DNA from: Polaribacter litorisediminis
GTDB lineage: Bacteria; Bacteroidota; Bacteroidia; Flavobacteriales; Flavobacteriaceae
Reading direction: 5' to 3'
DNA: 64,000 nt
Assembly (NCBI RefSeq): GCF_019968605.1
Contig: NZ_CP082966.1
Location: forward strand, 2,841,501 to 2,905,500
Shown: positions 42,179 through 51,826 of the stretch, in pieces
Numbering within the stretch: position 1 is the first letter of the stretch
Layout of the letters: each line of letters opens with the position of its first letter
Notes under the pieces: model-generated
The model's input: only the letters and a program-made list of their open reading frames with translations
What the model was told of the DNA's origin: nothing
Database searches by the model: none
Position numbers and translations under genes: made by a program

Positions 42179-43237
42179 ATGACACCAAATATAGAAATTA
42201 ATCGTATTAAAGAATCTAAGATTGACTCTGTAGACTTTAACAATTTGCCATTTGGAAGCGTATATTCTGATCATATGTTAGAATGTGATTTTATAAATGG
42301 AGCATGGCAAACACCTGTTATTAAACCTTATCAACCAATATCTCTAGACCCTTCTGCAAAGATTTTTCATTACGGACAATCTATTTTTGAGGGAATGAAA
42401 GCGTATAAAGATGTTGATGAAAACATTTTACTCTTTAGACCTACTGATAATTGCAAACGCTTAAATAAATCTGCTGAACGATTGGTCATTCCGCAAATTC
42501 CTGAAGCTATTTTTATGGAAGGTTTAAAGCAATTATTAAAAGTTGACAGTGATTGGATTCCTAAAAACGAAGGAAGTTCTTTATATATAAGACCTTTTAT
42601 GTTTGCTACGGGTAAAGGTTTTCATGCCTCACCAGCAGATGCTTATAAATTTATTATTTGTACGGCTCCTTCTGGCGCTTATTTTGCTGGAAAAGTAAAA
42701 GTTCTTATTGAAGAAAAATATGCAAGAGCTGCAAATGGTGGTGTTGGTTTTGCAAAAGCTGGTGGAAATTATGCTGCCCAATTTTACCCAACACAATTGG
42801 CTATTGAAAAAGGATACAATCAAGTAATTTGGACGGATGACAATACGCATCAATTTATTGAAGAAGCTGGTGCAATGAATATTTTTATCCGAATTAATGA
42901 CACTTTAATTACGAGCCCAACAAGCGACCGTATTTTAGACGGAATTACGCGTAAAAGTATTTTACAAATAGCCGAAGATAACGGCATAGCAACTGAAGTA
43001 AGAAAAATTTCTGTAGGTGAAGTTGTAGAAGCTGCCAAAAACGGAAATTTAAAAGAGATGTTTGGTGCTGGAACAGCTGCAGTAATTTCTCCAATTGCTG
43101 GTTTTGGATATCAAGAAAATGATTTTGAATTACCCGTATTAGAGAATCCCTATGCGGCACAATTAAAGAAATTAATTACAGACATACAAACTAACAAAAG
43201 CGAAGACCCTTATGGATGGAGGGTTTTAGTAGAGTAG
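42179..43237 (+). CDS. ilvE: Branched-chain amino acid aminotransferase
   Basis: A 352-residue PLP fold-type IV transaminase that interconverts valine, leucine and isoleucine with their 2-oxo acids. Landmarks: HYGQSIFEGMKAYK (conserved N-domain), LYIRPFMFATGKG, the catalytic-lysine region GGVGFAKAGGNYAAQF, then EEAGAMNIFI and the C-terminal GTAAVISPIAGF. The length matches the longer BCAT2-like type usual in Bacteroidota. It has its own promoter and terminator, so probably is a single-gene unit. Confidence 0.95.
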   Translation: MTPNIEINRIKESKIDSVDFNNLPFGSVYSDHMLECDFINGAWQTPVIKPYQPISLDPSAKIFHYGQSIFEGMKAYKDVDENILLFRPTDNCKRLNKSAERLVIPQIPEAIFMEGLKQLLKVDSDWIPKNEGSSLYIRPFMFATGKGFHASPADAYKFIICTAPSGAYFAGKVKVLIEEKYARAANGGVGFAKAGGNYAAQFYPTQLAIEKGYNQVIWTDDNTHQFIEEAGAMNIFIRINDTLITSPTSDRILDGITRKSILQIAEDNGIATEVRKISVGEVVEAAKNGNLKEMFGAGTAAVISPIAGFGYQENDFELPVLENPYAAQLKKLITDIQTNKSEDPYGWRVLVE

Positions 43238-43261
43238 TTTCTATTTAAAATTTTATATACG

Positions 43262-43294
43262 AAAGCATCAATTTTATAATTGGTGCTTTTTTTG
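43262..43294 (+). terminator. Terminator after ilvE
   Basis: AAAGCATCAATT (43262-43273) pairs with AATTGGTGCTTT (43278-43289), one G-T pair, around TTAT, followed by a run of T. Confidence 0.8.
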
Positions 43295-43320
43295 TAGCTT
43301 TCACCGTCAAATATTTTTTC

Positions 43321-44262
43321 ATGAAAACCTTTATTTATATTCCGATTTGTTTCATTTTCCTGATGTCGTGCCATCAAAAAAAAGAAAATAAAAAGATTGG
43401 CTACGAGCAATACATCACTGTTTTAGGAATTGCACAAGATGGCGGTTATCCTCATATTGGTTGCCAAAAAGTATGTTGTGCTGATTTCTATGCAGGAAGG
43501 AAAGAAAGAAAAAGTGTTGTTTCGCTAGGTTTGGTTGATTTGCAAAACCAACAAAAATGGATCTTTGAAGCAACTCCAGATTTACATACCCAATTGGCCG
43601 ATTTAGAACAAAATCATCTAAAAACAAAGACCATTATTAATGGTGTTTTTTTGACCCATGCGCATATTGGTCATTACACAGGGCTCATGTATTTTGGACG
43701 AGAAGCTTATGGCAAAAAAGATATTCCTGTTTTTGTCATGCCAAAAATGAAAGCGTTTCTAACCAATAACGGTCCTTGGAATCAATTGGTTTCCTTGCAA
43801 AATATTATGCTCAATGAGCTACAATCAGACTCCACTGTAATTTTGAATAAAAAACTAAAAGTGACTCCTTTTTTGGTGCCTCATAGAGATGAATTTTCTG
43901 AAACCGTAGGCTACAAGATTGAAGGCACTCATAAATCTGCCTTATTTATTCCTGATATTGATAAATGGTACCAATGGAAAAAGAACATTCTTGAAGAAGT
44001 CAAAAAAGTAGATTACGCTTTTTTAGACGCCACTTTTTTAAATCAGAAAGAAGTAAAAAGAGCGATGATAGAAGTACCGCATCCATTTATTGACGAAACG
44101 ATAAACTTGTTTAAAAACGAATCTTTAACAACCAAAAATAAAGTAATTTTCATTCATTTTAATCATACAAATCCTGCATTGCAAAAAAATAGTAAAGAAC
44201 GAATAGCAATAGAAAAATTGGGATTTCGTTTTGCTACCGAAAAAAATAACTACGAACTTTAA
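43321..44262 (+). CDS. PqqB-like MBL-fold hydrolase, lipoprotein
   Basis: A 313-residue metallo-beta-lactamase-fold protein with a lipoprotein signal (IFLMSC, cysteine 17). It resembles PqqB: the early LGIAQDGGYPHIGCQKVCC (cysteines 48, 52 and 53), then LTHAHIGHYTGLMYFG (metal motif 112-118) and FLVPHRDEFSETVGYKI. The window has no pqqA, pqqC, pqqD or pqqE, and PQQ formation is not expected from a lone envelope lipoprotein, so it belongs to a related hydrolase group of unknown substrate. A small NTF2-like gene follows 20 nt downstream. Confidence 0.85.
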   Translation: MKTFIYIPICFIFLMSCHQKKENKKIGYEQYITVLGIAQDGGYPHIGCQKVCCADFYAGRKERKSVVSLGLVDLQNQQKWIFEATPDLHTQLADLEQNHLKTKTIINGVFLTHAHIGHYTGLMYFGREAYGKKDIPVFVMPKMKAFLTNNGPWNQLVSLQNIMLNELQSDSTVILNKKLKVTPFLVPHRDEFSETVGYKIEGTHKSALFIPDIDKWYQWKKNILEEVKKVDYAFLDATFLNQKEVKRAMIEVPHPFIDETINLFKNESLTTKNKVIFIHFNHTNPALQKNSKERIAIEKLGFRFATEKNNYEL

Positions 44263-44282
44263 TAACTTATAAATCACAAAAA

Positions 44283-44732
44283 ATGATAAAACCCATTCTA
44301 ATTTATTTTTTACTCATCATTTCAATATCGATACAAAGTCAAGAAAAAGAACATACTTTGCAAGCTATTCAAACCACTATTCAGAATTATTATGATGGTT
44401 ATATAGAAAGAGATCTCAACAAACTCAATAAAGCATTTGATACCGTGAACGGCACGATGAAAATTCCTATTTCAAAAGAAGATCAAACCATGGGTTATAA
44501 AAATGCATTCTTTAAAGATTTAATGCCTATTTGGGGAAACCGGGAAAAATTATCAAAAGAAACACTAGAAAATTGTGCTCTAGAAATTTTAAATATCGAT
44601 GTGGTTGCTACTCAAATAGCAAGTGCAAAAATGCGTATGAAAGTAGATTTAGTAACTTATATTGATATTTTATCGCTTCAAAAAATAAATGGTTTTTGGA
44701 AAATAACGAATAAAATTTATATCGTAGAATGA
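44283..44732 (+). CDS. Exported NTF2-like (lumazine-binding-like) protein
   Basis: A 149-residue protein with a signal peptide (residues 1-19, ending IQSQ) and an NTF2/SnoaL cone fold of the putative lumazine-binding type: IQTTIQNYYDGYIERDLNKLNKAF at the start, and VDLVTYIDILSLQKINGFWKITNKIY at the end. Such proteins are ligand-binding or structural; no catalytic residue can be assigned. It is probably in one operon with the MBL-fold lipoprotein. Confidence 0.78.
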   Translation: MIKPILIYFLLIISISIQSQEKEHTLQAIQTTIQNYYDGYIERDLNKLNKAFDTVNGTMKIPISKEDQTMGYKNAFFKDLMPIWGNREKLSKETLENCALEILNIDVVATQIASAKMRMKVDLVTYIDILSLQKINGFWKITNKIYIVE

Positions 44733-44872
44733 GTATATTTTAGTTTAAAAAGAACTTAAGAAACTTATAATATAGCTTTGTTTATTCATTGCTATACTAT
44801 TTTTCATGCCCAAGACACTGTATTTTTCATAAAAAAAAACTAAATTTGTTTTCAACCCCCAAGAAAACTCAT

Positions 44873-46537
44873 ATGTCTGACTTCTCTAAAACAAGAGTAA
44901 AACTAGTATCTAACCTTTCTTTTTTCACTACAATTATTACCGCTATTTGGTACTTTGTTGCTCGATCTATAAACTTGATAGCTTTGAGTAATTGTCTTGG
45001 AATTACAGTAATTCTATTTGTTTTATCTGCAATTATTGCTAAAAAAGGAAATCTCGCAATTGCTAGAATATTGTATTTACTGGCCTTAAGCTTTAGTGTT
45101 TCTCTTACGGCTTCCTTTATTGGCAGGCCAGGAAGTGTAGAGTTTGTTTTACTATTTGCTATCGGACTTCCTTTTTTGCTTTTTTCTTTTAGAAGAGAAC
45201 CTTTTTCTGTTGGTTTTTTTGCAATTCTGCCCTGTATTTTCTGGATATTATTGCAACTTACAGATTTCAAACTTTTTACAAAACAGCAAATGAACCCTGA
45301 ATTAGCTCGAGATTTTATTTATCCCATTTCTGTCATTAGCACAATTGCATTAGCAACGTTTCAATTAATTTATTTCTCTTTACTAAATGGTCGATATTTT
45401 GCTAAAATACACAACAAAAAAGATGAAGCTATTGAGGCATCTAATGCGAAGTCTCAATTCTTAAGCACTATGAGTCATGAAATTAGAACTCCTTTAAATG
45501 CTATTATTGGTTTATCTTATATCTTAAATGAATCGAAACCACCAGAAAATCTAAAAGAAAATATAGAAGCCTTAAATTATTCGGGTAAAATTTTATTGAA
45601 TTTACTAAATGATGTGTTAGATTTTAGTAAAATGCAATCGACAAAGATAGAGCTAGATTTAATTCCTACTGACATTCATAAAGCCATACGACAGATAAAA
45701 AAAACGCATGAAGCTAGTTGTTTACGAAAAGGAATTACATTAAGTTTAGAGATAGATCATGATATACCAGTTGTTTGGCTAGATATCGTTCGCTTTAATC
45801 AAGTTATTAACAATCTGGTTTCTAACGCTATTAAATTTACCAAAAAAGGAGGTGTATCCTTAGTGATTAAAAATAAACCTGCTGATGACCATCAAATTAT
45901 ATTAAATACTACAGTAAAAGATACTGGCATTGGTTTAACACCAGAGCAACAAGAAAAAATATGGGATGCTTTTACCCAGGCTTCTAGCAGCACAAATAGA
46001 TTGTATGGTGGTACTGGTTTGGGGCTTTCTATTGTAAAAAGTATTATCACCGCGATGAACTCTAGTGTAAAAATTGATAGTTCTATAGGAAACGGCAGCA
46101 GTTTTTCTTTCGATTTAGCCTTAAAAATAGCCTCTAAAGACGAACTACTAAAACAAACTGAAAAGAAAGATCGTAATTTTACAAATAAAAAAGTTTTATT
46201 AGTTGAAGATAACCTCATCAATGTAATGGTTGGAAAACAAATACTTGAAAAAGCAGGTTTAAAAGTAGAGGTAGCGAATGATGGAAAAGTAGCTGTAAAT
46301 ATGGTTCAAGAAAACCATTATGATACTGTTCTTATGGACATTCAAATGCCTATTATGGATGGATATACAGCATCTTCAGAAATTCGAAAATTTAATACTA
46401 CGGTTCCAATTTTAGCACTTTCGGCTTCTGTTTTTATTGAAGTGAAAAACAAAATTCAATCCTGTGGTATGAACGGTTTTATTTATAAGCCCTTTGACCC
46501 AGAAGACCTTTTGGATAAAATTGAAGAAACCTTTTAA
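44873..46537 (+). CDS. Hybrid sensor histidine kinase/response regulator
   Basis: A 554-residue protein if started at ATG 44873 (MSDFSKTRVKL); a longer frame from 44789 adds 28 residues without clear support. Residues ~10-175 hold six or so TM helices with no separate periplasmic sensor domain. Then H-box STMSHEIRTPLNAIIG (phosphorylated H202), N-box NQVINNLVSNAIKFTKKGG, DTGIGL and GGTGLGLSI boxes. A C-terminal receiver domain has VLLVEDNLINV, phospho-acceptor D489 in LMDIQMPIMDGY, and a lysine near the end (FIYKPF). No output domain or adjacent regulator is visible. Confidence 0.94.
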   Translation: MSDFSKTRVKLVSNLSFFTTIITAIWYFVARSINLIALSNCLGITVILFVLSAIIAKKGNLAIARILYLLALSFSVSLTASFIGRPGSVEFVLLFAIGLPFLLFSFRREPFSVGFFAILPCIFWILLQLTDFKLFTKQQMNPELARDFIYPISVISTIALATFQLIYFSLLNGRYFAKIHNKKDEAIEASNAKSQFLSTMSHEIRTPLNAIIGLSYILNESKPPENLKENIEALNYSGKILLNLLNDVLDFSKMQSTKIELDLIPTDIHKAIRQIKKTHEASCLRKGITLSLEIDHDIPVVWLDIVRFNQVINNLVSNAIKFTKKGGVSLVIKNKPADDHQIILNTTVKDTGIGLTPEQQEKIWDAFTQASSSTNRLYGGTGLGLSIVKSIITAMNSSVKIDSSIGNGSSFSFDLALKIASKDELLKQTEKKDRNFTNKKVLLVEDNLINVMVGKQILEKAGLKVEVANDGKVAVNMVQENHYDTVLMDIQMPIMDGYTASSEIRKFNTTVPILALSASVFIEVKNKIQSCGMNGFIYKPFDPEDLLDKIEETF

Positions 46538-46693
46538 TTGTTTTTACTTTTGATGCTCAATTGAATCAAACAAAAATAAAAATTAGGGTAGCCACCTCAA
46601 ATCCTCTCGATTTATTTTTATTGATTTCGTTTATAGCAAATAACTAAGGGTATGTGTAAAATGATGGTAGCCCTATTTTCTAAACCTAAAATT

Positions 46694-47080
46694 TTATAGA
46701 TCCAAAATTCCACTAATATTTGGTTTAGAGTAATTTGGTCCTTTTAAAACTTTACCATCTTCTCTATAAATTGGTTTGCCATTTTCACCTAACTTACTCA
46801 TGTTACTTCGTTGAATTTCATTAAAAACAGCCTCTATTTTATCTTGCATTCCGTGTTCTATAATAGTTCCACATAAAATATACAACATATCTCCCAAAGC
46901 ATCTGCAACCTCTACCAAATCATTGTTATTGGCAGCTTCTAAATATTCTTCATTTTCTTCTTGCATCAAATTAAACCGCAATAAATTTCGATCTTCGCCA
47001 ATATGGGCTACAGGTTCATTGTTCATGTTTAATTTAAAAGCTGTGTGAAATTCAGTTACTGCGGTTATTTTACTTTTCAT
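46694..47080 (-). CDS. MazG-like nucleotide pyrophosphohydrolase
   Basis: A 128-residue all-alpha NTP-PPase. The EExxE(12-28)ExxD pattern is given by LMQEENEEYLEA and EVADALGDMLYILCG. C-terminal YREDGKVLKGPNYSKPNI is typical of the phosphoribosyl-ATP-diphosphatase-like subgroup found in Bacteroidota and phages. It is likely to hydrolyse non-canonical or excess nucleoside triphosphates. It is convergent with the kinase gene and has no operon partner. Confidence 0.88.
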   Translation of the reverse strand: MKSKITAVTEFHTAFKLNMNNEPVAHIGEDRNLLRFNLMQEENEEYLEAANNNDLVEVADALGDMLYILCGTIIEHGMQDKIEAVFNEIQRSNMSKLGENGKPIYREDGKVLKGPNYSKPNISGILDL

Positions 47081-47358
47081 GTATTTATATTTTAGCGATT
47101 CTCGTTTCCAGTAAGCAACTGACTGTCAATTTCTTGTAATAACACCATTGATCATTTGCAATTATTGGTAGAAATATATCGAAGTAGCAGTGCTTTATTT
47201 TTTTTGTTTTTATTGATTTATAATGACATCCGAGTTAAATTACAAATGCCGTTCTTACTTTTATTCGTAATTTTGCAAGCAACAATATATAGAAACTTTA
47301 TGAAAAAATAAAACATCATAAAGGCAAAATATTTTAAACCTTATAAAGAATAAAAAGA

Positions 47359-47565
47359 ATGTTTTTAGGTGCTTATTTTACAACAGGAAGAATTATTTTT
47401 ATAATTTTCTTTGTACTTGCTTTTGGTTCGCTCATTGTTTGGAGTTACAGAAAAGATCTTAAAAATCATCATCGATATTATAAAGATGCTGGTAAGAAGG
47501 TGGCAATTTATGGCGGCATTATTATTGCTGTTTTCGTTGCCATTCGTTTTATATTTGGCAACTAA
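47359..47565 (+). CDS. Small two-helix membrane protein
   Basis: A 68-residue protein: an N-terminal hydrophobic segment (IIFIIFFVLAFGSLIVWSY), a basic loop rich in Lys/His (RKDLKNHHRYYKDAGKKVAI) and a second hydrophobic segment (YGGIIIAVFVAIRFIFG). It ends 3 nt before the stop of the convergent channel gene. This layout is conserved in small flavobacterial proteins, but I know no function. The good TM pattern and loop charge support a true gene. Confidence 0.72.
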   Translation: MFLGAYFTTGRIIFIIFFVLAFGSLIVWSYRKDLKNHHRYYKDAGKKVAIYGGIIIAVFVAIRFIFGN

Positions 47566-47568
47566 TTT

Positions 47569-48486
47569 TTACATTTTTTCTACTTCACTTAATTTATCGT
47601 GATCTAAAACCGTGAAACCTTCAGCATCAAAACTAGAGGAAGGCACGTATTTTACATCGATCAAAACATCTTTAAAGTCATAGTTATGAAGTTGATATAC
47701 CTTTTGTGAAAAAGATTCTTCATGATAATTTATGAGTAAGTAAAGATGTGCATCTAAGTTTTTAATTTCTTCTTTCGAATAGGTAACTAACGGACTTTCA
47801 GCATTAATTTCATGCACAATTGTCCATATGGTTGGCAAGTACATCACTTTATTCCGCTCTAAATCTAGTGTATGAAAACGACGTTTAAATTCGCCATGCT
47901 CATCTTTTTCTGAAATCGACAGTGTTACTGTAATTTCTGGCTCTATCATCACCGTTTTCCGGCTGTTCATCAATCTAAACATTAACGCCCTATGCCCTTT
48001 AAAATCTCTTATAATAAGATTTTTACTGAATTTTAAAGACGCTTTAGGTTTTGAAAAACGACCATACAATAAACCGGTGATAAAAGAAAAACTTAACAAA
48101 CCAATCATCGCTTCAAAAGCTGCAATTAAATTGGCTGTAATTCCTTTTGGCGCAATTCCCCCATAGCCCACAGTCGTTAATGTTTGTGCACTGAAGAAAA
48201 ATCCGTTTAAGAAATCTGCAAAAAAAGTTCCTTTTGTTTTCGTAATTTGTTCAATACCTATGGCCACATATAGCAACCCAAAAAAGACATTAAAAAGTGT
48301 GTATACCAAAATGATTAACAAGAAAAATTGCGACCAAGAAATATCAACAAAAAAGGTATATAAATCATTTATATTTCTTTTTCTGTTGATGTGATTTACA
48401 TTACTGCCTCCATCATCATTGATAATACTCTTCGCATTTTCTTTTGTATTATAACCAAAACCTGGGTCTCTTGTTTTTCTTGCCAT
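47569..48486 (-). CDS. KirBac-type inward-rectifier potassium channel
   Basis: A 305-residue Kir-family channel. An N-terminal cytoplasmic part (1-50, with DLYTFFVDISWSQFFLL slide/outer helix), two TM helices (~52-75 and ~120-140) and between them the selectivity filter TVGYG (105-109) in SAQTLTTVGYGGIAPKG. The C-terminal ~160 residues form the immunoglobulin-like cytoplasmic domain typical of Kir proteins (FSKNLIIRDFKGHRALMFRLMNSRK). It would conduct K+. It ends a minus-strand series, 20 nt after the preceding membrane protein gene. Confidence 0.94.
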   Translation of the reverse strand: MARKTRDPGFGYNTKENAKSIINDDGGSNVNHINRKRNINDLYTFFVDISWSQFFLLIILVYTLFNVFFGLLYVAIGIEQITKTKGTFFADFLNGFFFSAQTLTTVGYGGIAPKGITANLIAAFEAMIGLLSFSFITGLLYGRFSKPKASLKFSKNLIIRDFKGHRALMFRLMNSRKTVMIEPEITVTLSISEKDEHGEFKRRFHTLDLERNKVMYLPTIWTIVHEINAESPLVTYSKEEIKNLDAHLYLLINYHEESFSQKVYQLHNYDFKDVLIDVKYVPSSSFDAEGFTVLDHDKLSEVEKM

Positions 48487-48506
48487 TTATTTTAAGAATG
48501 ATTCGC

Positions 48507-49262
48507 CTAGTATTTTTTACTGTTTTTTAAACGAAACCAAGCTATTTTATGTCGTTGTGTATAGATAAAAAAGCAACCAATGTCTAATAAAAAATAAAAT
48601 AAACTAATACCACTTGGCGGATTATTACTTGGCAAAAACTCAAAAACTTCAAAACCAATATTTGGCCATTTCCAGCAACCAAATGCAGTGCCTCCTATTT
48701 CTAAAATGGCGACTAAAATATACATCGTATAAAAAAACAACCGATCTTTTGGTCTTTTTAAAAGCAATAGAAAAACACAAATAGTCATCACAAAACCAAA
48801 AACATCTTTAAAAAAAATCAAATAAATAGTGGCAAAAATTGCGATAACGATTGCTAATAATTGCTCTATAGCTTTATGATACTTTCTAATAATAGAAGCT
48901 TTACTAAACATAAAAACTCTACCATACAAAGCTGCATGACCAATTGGGACATACCATGGAACATTTTCTAATCGGTAGGTGTACATATTTAATCCTCTAG
49001 AAAAAAAATATTCACCTATAAAACCTAAAATAACTGCATAGATCATTAATTCTTTTATTCTAGGTGTGGCTCTTACAAAAAAAATAAAAAAACCAAGAAG
49101 CATCAGTATATTAATCCATATTTGCGAGTTCGATATATTGGCGGCAAAATAATTACTATCAAAAAAAAGCACAAAAACAAAGAGTATAAACAGTCCTATT
49201 TTCCTATTAAAAACAGCTATAATTTGTTTTAAATCTTCCTTAGGAATCGAAAATACTAGCAT
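48507..49262 (-). CDS. Multi-pass membrane protein of unknown function
   Basis: A 251-residue protein with about seven to eight hydrophobic segments spread through its length (for example LFILFVFVLFFDSNYF, IWINILMLLGFFIFFV, YAVILGFIGEYFF, FGFVMTICVFLLLL, ISLFYFLLDIGCFFIY). The conserved-looking motif TAFGCWKWPNIGFEVFEFLPSNNPPSG is in the last third. I do not recognise the family. It overlaps the tag stop/start by one base and is 20 nt upstream of the channel gene, so these are co-transcribed. Confidence 0.75.
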   Translation of the reverse strand: MLVFSIPKEDLKQIIAVFNRKIGLFILFVFVLFFDSNYFAANISNSQIWINILMLLGFFIFFVRATPRIKELMIYAVILGFIGEYFFSRGLNMYTYRLENVPWYVPIGHAALYGRVFMFSKASIIRKYHKAIEQLLAIVIAIFATIYLIFFKDVFGFVMTICVFLLLLKRPKDRLFFYTMYILVAILEIGGTAFGCWKWPNIGFEVFEFLPSNNPPSGISLFYFLLDIGCFFIYTQRHKIAWFRLKNSKKY

Positions 49263-49819
49263 TAATTTGGATATTTAAAACAGTCTGTTGTATGATCATT
49301 TACCATGCCCACAGCTTGCATATAAGCATACATAACGGTAGCCCCCGTAAACTTAAATCCTCTTTTTTTTAAATCTTTAGACAGTTGATTAGAAATTTCA
49401 GTAGTTGCAGGGACTTCTAATCTGGTTTTAAATTGATTTATGATGGGTTGATGATTTACATAACTCCAAATAAATGTAGAAAAAGAACCAAACTCTTTTT
49501 GGATATCCATAAATAACTGTGCGTTGGTAATGGCGCTTCTAATTTTTAATTTATTTCTGATAATCCCCTTATTTTGCATCAATTGATTGAATTTACTTTC
49601 GGGATATTTTGCAATCTTTTTATAATCGAAATCATCAAATGCCTTTCTAAAATTTTCTCTTTTATTCAAAACAGTAATCCAACTTACACCCGCCTGAAAA
49701 GTTTCTAAAAGTAGAAACTCAAACAAAATAGCATCATCATAAACTGGAGTTCCCCATTCATAATCATGATATTCTTGATATAATTTACTTTCTGTAACCC
49801 AAAAACATCGGTGTTGCAT
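49262..49819 (-). CDS. tag: DNA-3-methyladenine glycosylase I
   Basis: A 185-residue base-excision repair enzyme that removes 3-methyladenine. The N-terminal RCFWVTESKLYQEYHDYEWGTPVYDD matches Tag proteins, including the zinc cysteine near residue 4; LLLETFQAGVSWITVLNKRENFRKAF, and the C-terminal GFKFTGATVMYAYMQAVGMVNDHTTDCF with the zinc-binding histidines and cysteine complete it. The gene starts immediately after the stop of the peptidase gene and overlaps the next gene by one base. Confidence 0.95.
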   Translation of the reverse strand: MQHRCFWVTESKLYQEYHDYEWGTPVYDDAILFEFLLLETFQAGVSWITVLNKRENFRKAFDDFDYKKIAKYPESKFNQLMQNKGIIRNKLKIRSAITNAQLFMDIQKEFGSFSTFIWSYVNHQPIINQFKTRLEVPATTEISNQLSKDLKKRGFKFTGATVMYAYMQAVGMVNDHTTDCFKYPN

Positions 49820-51166
49820 TTACTCTATTTTTATAGGTTTAATAGCAGTTTGCCTTTCATTTACATAGTCAAATGTATCATCTCCAAAAAAACCTGCCTC
49901 TTCCAACATAATTCTAATATCCTTATCCCATTCTTTAATAAAAACTGTGGTATTTAATTCAATGGCATACGCCGTATTTTTTTGAAGCGGATAATCACCA
50001 TTAAACGGCACTCCTTCCTGAGAATCCCACATACCAATGGTTGTACCAGCACTATGTCCATATTTTCCTAGGGGATGGGTATAAATTGAAGGCCTCAATC
50101 CTTCTTTTTTTCCTTGGGATAAAGCTTGTGCTAAAATGTCATTCCCCGTTTTACCAAATTTCATATTGCTCGTTAAAATATCTTGAATCCTATTTCCTTT
50201 TTTAAAAGCATCCGTCAGGAAATCAGGGACCTCTTTTTCATCTATATTTAAAACATACGCATGCTGCTGGCAATCTGTATTTAAACCAATGTAGGTGATA
50301 CCAAAATCGCAATGTAACAAATCTCCTTTTTGAATTATCTTTTCATCTTTCGCTTTTGAAAAAGACTCAATATGAGATTTTAACGCTTCATTATTTCTTT
50401 GTACATCTATGGTAGGATGAAACCATGTTGCTAAACCTAAATCGGTTACTTTTTGACGCAGATACCAAACTAAATCTTCTGTAGTAGTTTCTCCGGGAAC
50501 AATTGTGTTCTCAGAAAAAGTTTCATCAATAATATCATGGGTAATTTTTACTAAATCTCTAAATACAGCCAATTCTTTTTCAGTTCTAGTTTCTATCCAA
50601 GCAATCGCTAATTTTTCTGCAGAAACTAATTTAGAACTCATTTCATCCGGTAAATTTTCTTTCAATTCATCATAATCCGTTTTCACCAAACCGTCTGCCA
50701 ATGCAAAATATTTAGAAAAATTAACACCTATTTTATTTGGATTTCTTTCTTTGATAATGTCCACCAACGCTTTCCATTGATTGGGTTCTTTTTCTTTATC
50801 CCAAGCAGATTGTATGCTTTTACCAATATCATATCGGGCAACAGCTAGTCTTTCTAGCGTGTTTTTTTCTTTATTTCTATAAAAAACAATGATGGTTCTT
50901 CTTCTAGCATTTAACCAAGTTGCCGGCAACATGGTTTTTAAAACAGGATCTTCATTGTATTCTCTTGAAATTAATAACCACATATCAAGACCCGATTGAT
51001 CCATTAATTTTGGGAGTAAATTTACAAATCTATCTTCTAAAAGTTCATCTTTTAAAGAAGCCCTATCTACCTCGCTTAAAATTGAATATGTGTTTTTTTC
51101 TGGCTCTTTTTGGGAACATGAAAAGGAAATGCTCAAAAAAAATACTGCTACTATGATATACTTCAT
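49820..51166 (-). CDS. M24 family metallopeptidase, Xaa-Pro aminopeptidase-like lipoprotein
   Basis: A 448-residue protein with a lipoprotein signal (VFFLSISFSC, cysteine 17). The creatinase-type N-terminal domain (LPKLMDQSGLDMWLLISREYNEDP) is followed by the pita-bread M24 domain: LLHCDFGITYIGLNTDCQQHAYVL (two metal aspartates), THPLGKYGHSAGTTIGMWD (histidine) and YAIELNTTVFIKEWDKDIRIMLEEAGFF (glutamates). It probably trims proline-containing peptides at the envelope. It is the first gene of the minus-strand run that continues with tag. Confidence 0.9.
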   Translation of the reverse strand: MKYIIVAVFFLSISFSCSQKEPEKNTYSILSEVDRASLKDELLEDRFVNLLPKLMDQSGLDMWLLISREYNEDPVLKTMLPATWLNARRRTIIVFYRNKEKNTLERLAVARYDIGKSIQSAWDKEKEPNQWKALVDIIKERNPNKIGVNFSKYFALADGLVKTDYDELKENLPDEMSSKLVSAEKLAIAWIETRTEKELAVFRDLVKITHDIIDETFSENTIVPGETTTEDLVWYLRQKVTDLGLATWFHPTIDVQRNNEALKSHIESFSKAKDEKIIQKGDLLHCDFGITYIGLNTDCQQHAYVLNIDEKEVPDFLTDAFKKGNRIQDILTSNMKFGKTGNDILAQALSQGKKEGLRPSIYTHPLGKYGHSAGTTIGMWDSQEGVPFNGDYPLQKNTAYAIELNTTVFIKEWDKDIRIMLEEAGFFGDDTFDYVNERQTAIKPIKIE

Positions 51167-51391
51167 CTACAAATAATTAAGGTTTAAAATTAATATTTAA
51201 AGAATTAAAAACGGTATGTTTTTAAAATAATTTTTCAATTTTTAAATAGATTTACCAACTAGAAGAAGCTCTGAATGCTTTGTAGGTTTTCTAATTTAAA
51301 GAATTAACGTGTTTTTGATAAATAATCAGGAAACAAAATAAATACAGCTGAATAGGAATAAATGGATCTAAATTTAATATCTTTAACTTCT

Positions 51392-51826
51392 ATGAAATAT
51401 TTAAAACAAATACTCGTACTTTTTATTTTTGGAATCTTTTTTTGGGCATGTGGCTCATTACCAAACAATAAAGCATCTGAAATTAAGGAAGAACCTGTTG
51501 TAATTGCGAATGACAGTTTAGAATATGAAATTACAATTATTGATATTGGTTTTAATTATTACCTGAATGCAATTGCGCAACCTAAAGGTTTTTACTCACA
51601 AGATTATCTTGAAACTAGAAATAGAGTTTGGGTAACTACTTGGAATATGAGAGCTCAAAATCCTGGGCAATTTGACCCCAATATTTATGAAAATATCATT
51701 GATTATCAGCCGAACATAAATTATGGCTATGATGTAAACTACAAACTATTCAATTACTTTTTGTTTGCTCAAAGAAAATATAAAATGAATTTAGGTGGGG
51801 GCTTTCGAACAGATCGGATTAATTGA
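51392..51826 (+). CDS. DUF6146 lipoprotein
   Basis: A 144-residue lipoprotein. Start set at ATG 51392 because it gives a proper signal (MKYLKQILVLFIFGIFFWAC, cysteine 20); the longer frame adds ten residues before it. The mature part (YEITIIDIGFNYYLNAIAQP, WNMRAQNPGQFDPNIYENII, YDVNYKLFNYFLFAQRKYK) matches the DUF6146 family of Bacteroidota. Function unknown. Its 3' end overlaps the convergent folA by 8 nt. Confidence 0.82.
   Translation: MKYLKQILVLFIFGIFFWACGSLPNNKASEIKEEPVVIANDSLEYEITIIDIGFNYYLNAIAQPKGFYSQDYLETRNRVWVTTWNMRAQNPGQFDPNIYENIIDYQPNINYGYDVNYKLFNYFLFAQRKYKMNLGGGFRTDRIN

Noticed and set aside
43321..44262. True PQQ biosynthesis protein PqqB
   Set aside because: The lipoprotein signal and absence of any other pqq gene in the window argue against that role; described as PqqB-like only.
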